This document shows, in pieces, positions 20,320-22,336 of a DNA stretch of 22,336 nucleotides (position 1 is the first letter of the stretch; each line of letters opens with the position of its first letter). Source of the DNA: Folioceros fuciformis (taxonomy: Eukaryota > Anthocerotophyta > Anthocerotopsida > Anthocerotales). The position numbers were made by a program, and so were the translations under genes. The notes beneath the pieces were generated by a model. That model saw nothing but the letters and a program-made list of their open reading frames with translations. It was not told where the DNA came from and ran no database searches. Where the stretch lies: contig JBNGIO010005969.1 of NCBI GenBank assembly GCA_049999805.1, positions 81,326 to 103,661 on the forward strand, given 5' to 3'.

Positions 20320-20840
20320 GGAGTCCCTTGCGAGGGATCCCGACCTCTGGAAGCCTTGCAGGCTGTCTGATCGAGGCCCGTCCCCTGGAGGAGGCCTCGC
20401 AGGCCCGGGAGCCCTGCAGTGAGAAGGGAGGCCTCGAGGGCTGGTCGAGCTCGAGAGGCCTGCGGGTTCGGTAGGACTCATACGAGGCCGCCTCGTCGCC
20501 AAGAGGCTCGGCCCTAGCGGCATCATGGCTGTGAGCCCTCCCATGGCGGACGCCAGGCCGACTGCGAGGTTTTGCACGAGATCTCCTGCGAGGGAGGGCC
20601 TGCGAGGAGCGAGCTTTCTTGCGGACTCACCTCGAGGAGGCGGGCCTCCTCGCAGGCTTGTGGCGAGCCGTTCTCAAGCTCACGGCGAGCTGCCTTGCAC
20701 GGAGGCTGCCCTCGTCCGCCTCCTTATAGGCCTCCTCACACGAGGCGAGCTTCTTGTGAGGAGGGCTCAGGCAGATGGTGGCCTCCTCACAGGCCGCCTC
20801 AAGCTGTGAGCAGGCGGCCTTCTTTGGCCTTGGTCCCGGC
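20320..20840. repeat. GC-rich island of degenerate GCCTCCTCGCAGGC-like words
   Basis: About 500 bp are unusually rich in variations of GGCCTCCTCGCAGGC and its reverse complement (for example near 20391, 20646, 20726 and 20780). They are spaced irregularly and lie in both orientations. It is CpG-rich and abruptly flanked by AT-rich DNA on the left. Frames across it on both strands are open simply because the word lacks stops. It may be part of an old retroelement LTR or a decayed satellite; no protein family is recognised. Confidence 0.6.
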
Positions 20841-21062
20841 CTTGGCCTGGTGCAATGCCCCGCCTCCAGCGTGCAAGCTGCACACACGCCTCAGGGGTGC
20901 CGAAGTGGATTGTGAGGGATTCTTCAAATTCGAGCTCTCATTGGATCTTTCCTGCTTTTGCTTTGGCCGCATCCAGACATTGGTGAGGTCATCAGAAAAC
21001 CATGTGTATCCAGCTTTTAGCGATTGACCCGTGCTCGCCCTTACTCCTAGGGCCACACTTCG

Positions 21063-21168
21063 AAGGGAAGGGTGGTGCGAGCATGGGTGTCTCCTCAGAT
21101 GTCGCACCTTGTCCCAAGGGAAGGGTGGTGCGAGCATGGGTGTCTCCTCAGATGTCGCACCTTGTCCC
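21063..21168. repeat. two perfect 53-bp tandem copies
   Basis: Copies at 21063-21115 and 21116-21168 are identical as read, beginning AAGGGAAGGGTGGTGCGAGC and ending CACCTTGTCCC. Identity implies a recent duplication, or an assembly artefact. Confidence 0.95.
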
Positions 21169-21222
21169 CCCTGGCTGATCTGCCTCTAGGTGCAGGGGCC
21201 TCATGACTAGCTTCAAAGCGCA

Positions 21223-21326
21223 GAGGATCCATGCGGAGGATATTCCACACCTCCAAACCGAAGAGGATCCATCCGGAGGATACTCCGCACCTCCAACTCA
21301 AAGAGGAGCCAACCGGAGTATCCTCG
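21223..21326. repeat. 40-bp imperfect tandem repeat, about 2.6 copies
   Basis: Units start at 21223, 21263 and 21303 with GAGGATCCATGCGGAGGA, GAGGATCCATCCGGAGGA and GAGGAGCCAACCGGAGTA. Divergence increases to the right. No coding potential is evident. Confidence 0.9.
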
Positions 21327-21637
21327 TGTCTCAGTAGCGAGACGTGAAAACGAAGTGCAGCATCTTGACGTCCGAGCCGAAGTCAATTTTGAAGACTAAA
21401 ATAAACAATACTGTAACCAGGTCAAGAGCTCAAACTATCCAACAGCTGCACAAAATCTCAAATCTATATGAGATTATTGCGACTACATCTCGAGCTCCGC
21501 GCCATTGCAGCAATCCCAGCACATGAGGTAGTGGATCCGCAGCGGTTACCAGTCTTTCCAACGAATCCCGCATTCTGCAAGTGTGTCAACGTGACAACCA
21601 TTGTCAATAAGCTGGGCGATTCCATCCAACCGGAATA
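21327..21637. other. unassigned interval left of the pogo-like terminus
   Basis: No gene is supported. A 71-residue minus frame (21679-21464) crosses it but overlaps the proposed transposon end and has no known motif. A small GTCTC/GAGAC inverted pair lies near 21328-21343. Confidence 0.45.
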
Positions 21638-22336
21638 CAGTCCACCCTCCCTAAATGTTACCTGTTGGGAGTAGGGCATTGGGTAACATTTAAGAGGTCT
21701 AACATATAGAGAATTTAAGTATTTATAAAAAAAATTAAATTTATTGAAATTATTTTTAATATATTATATATCATTATATATTGTTATATATATTGTTATA
21801 TATTATATTATTATATATAATAAAAATATTGTATGTTTAATAATAATATAAATTTAGAATAAATAAAATAAAAAATGAACTTCAAAATGGCTTAAAAAAA
21901 CGGGTTATTTCTACTTGTTTCAAAGAGGACCTAACTTGCTTTAAAACTTCTTTCTCGATTTGTTGCCTTTCTTCATAATATTCTTCAAAAGAATTTTCAA
22001 CGTCGACAACTTCATTTTCGGGTGGAGGTTGAACAGAAGCCCATATATCATCTGCATCCGAAGTAGAAAAGATAGCATATGCATTTGTCACCTCATAATC
22101 AACAAATTCTTCTGTAGACATAGTAGGGGCCAATCCTGTTGTGCCAAGTCCTAAATCCCTCAGCTGACAAAGAAGCATTTCTATTTCTGCGTAATCTCTA
22201 TTGAACAAATCTTCACGTGTTACTTGGTTGTCGTCTCGTTGTTGCTCATCATCACTATTAGCATTCCATGTCTCAAAACTAAGTTGATTCAAGTCTATAT
22301 CCGACACGCTAGCACTTGCTCTCTCCTGCCATAACC
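21638..22336 (-). mobile_element. left end of a pogo/Tigger-like DNA transposon (partial)
   Basis: A TA dinucleotide at 21636-21637 precedes CAGTCCACCCTCCCTAAAT. As I recall it, the plant pogo-like Lemi1/Emigrant terminal repeat starts CAGTAAAACCTCTATAAAT, so 14 of the first 19 bases agree, and this family inserts at TA. A perfect 11-bp inverted pair (TAAATGTTACC at 21652-21662, GGTAACATTTA at 21682-21692) overlaps the terminus. The interior is AT-rich (21715-21880), followed by a minus-strand ORF of transposase C-terminal character. The right end is outside the window, so the pairing of terminal repeats cannot be tested here. Confidence 0.42.
21882..22336 (-). CDS. partial ORF, possible C-terminus of a pogo/Tigger (CENP-B-like) transposase
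   Basis: The frame is open from the right window edge to a stop at 21884-21882, about 150 residues, with its start beyond the window. The visible part is acidic, with no DDE catalytic residues in view. It has an EIEMLLCQLRDLGL segment, a STEEFVDYE segment and a DADDIWASVQPPPENEVVDV segment. Tigger-type transposases end in a similar pattern after their DDE domain: a helix pair, an EEF/EEY-(V/I)D segment and an acidic xDDIxxxVQ stretch. That is weak, order-based resemblance. The neighbouring pogo-like terminus at 21638 supports the reading. It could instead be an unrelated plant-specific gene. Confidence 0.42.
   Translation of the reverse strand, partial: LWQERASASVSDIDLNQLSFETWNANSDDEQQRDDNQVTREDLFNRDYAEIEMLLCQLRDLGLGTTGLAPTMSTEEFVDYEVTNAYAIFSTSDADDIWASVQPPPENEVVDVENSFEEYYEERQQIEKEVLKQVRSSLKQVEITRFFKPF

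Noticed and set aside
20233-20577. 114-codon minus frame in the GC-rich island
   Set aside because: Open because the repeated GC-rich word lacks stops; no recognisable domain.
1-22336. tRNA or rRNA genes
   Set aside because: I looked for tRNA-like TPsiC words (GGTTCxANxCC) with matching stems and for rRNA-like stretches and found none convincing; a covariance-model scan would be decisive.

Overview
This is a nuclear window from a land plant. It carries four multi-domain eukaryotic genes, three of them split by short GT-AG introns. The best guess is a bryophyte (perhaps a hornwort) or a seedless vascular plant. The reasons are a PLS-type PPR protein of the style expanded in those lineages, a CYP85-clan P450 that I cannot place in an angiosperm family, and consistently short introns (76-243 nt over 26 introns). 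The lineage call is weak.

Layout. Bases 1-1912 are GC-rich with no supported gene. Bases 1913-4624 (minus) hold a four-exon RNA polymerase I core-factor gene (RRN7/TAF1B family). It is head to head, across 546 bp, with an intronless E-class PPR gene (5171-7675, plus). A ten-exon cytochrome P450 follows (8093-10447, plus). A fifteen-exon malectin-like LRR receptor kinase lies on the minus strand (18194-13811), so the P450 and the receptor kinase are convergent. The 3.4 kb between their 3' ends is AT-rich and full of repeats: a 28-bp minisatellite, a 54-bp duplication, and a decayed Ty3/gypsy remnant that contains its own tandem arrays. Upstream of the receptor kinase, 18195-21637 has no recognisable gene. 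It holds a GC-rich island built on a GCCTCCTCGCAGGC-like word and several short tandem duplications. From 21638 to the right edge I infer the left end of a pogo/Tigger-like DNA transposon with a minus-strand transposase C-terminus.

The four genes do not form a pathway: rRNA transcription, organelle RNA processing, small-molecule oxidation and surface signalling. The most notable single result is that the receptor kinase, although all 15 exons splice in frame, has lost its glycine loop, HRD His/Arg, catalytic-loop Asn and DFG motif, so it is probably a pseudokinase receptor. I found no convincing new system. The exon models are hand-built from splice signals, phase and family resemblance, without transcript data.
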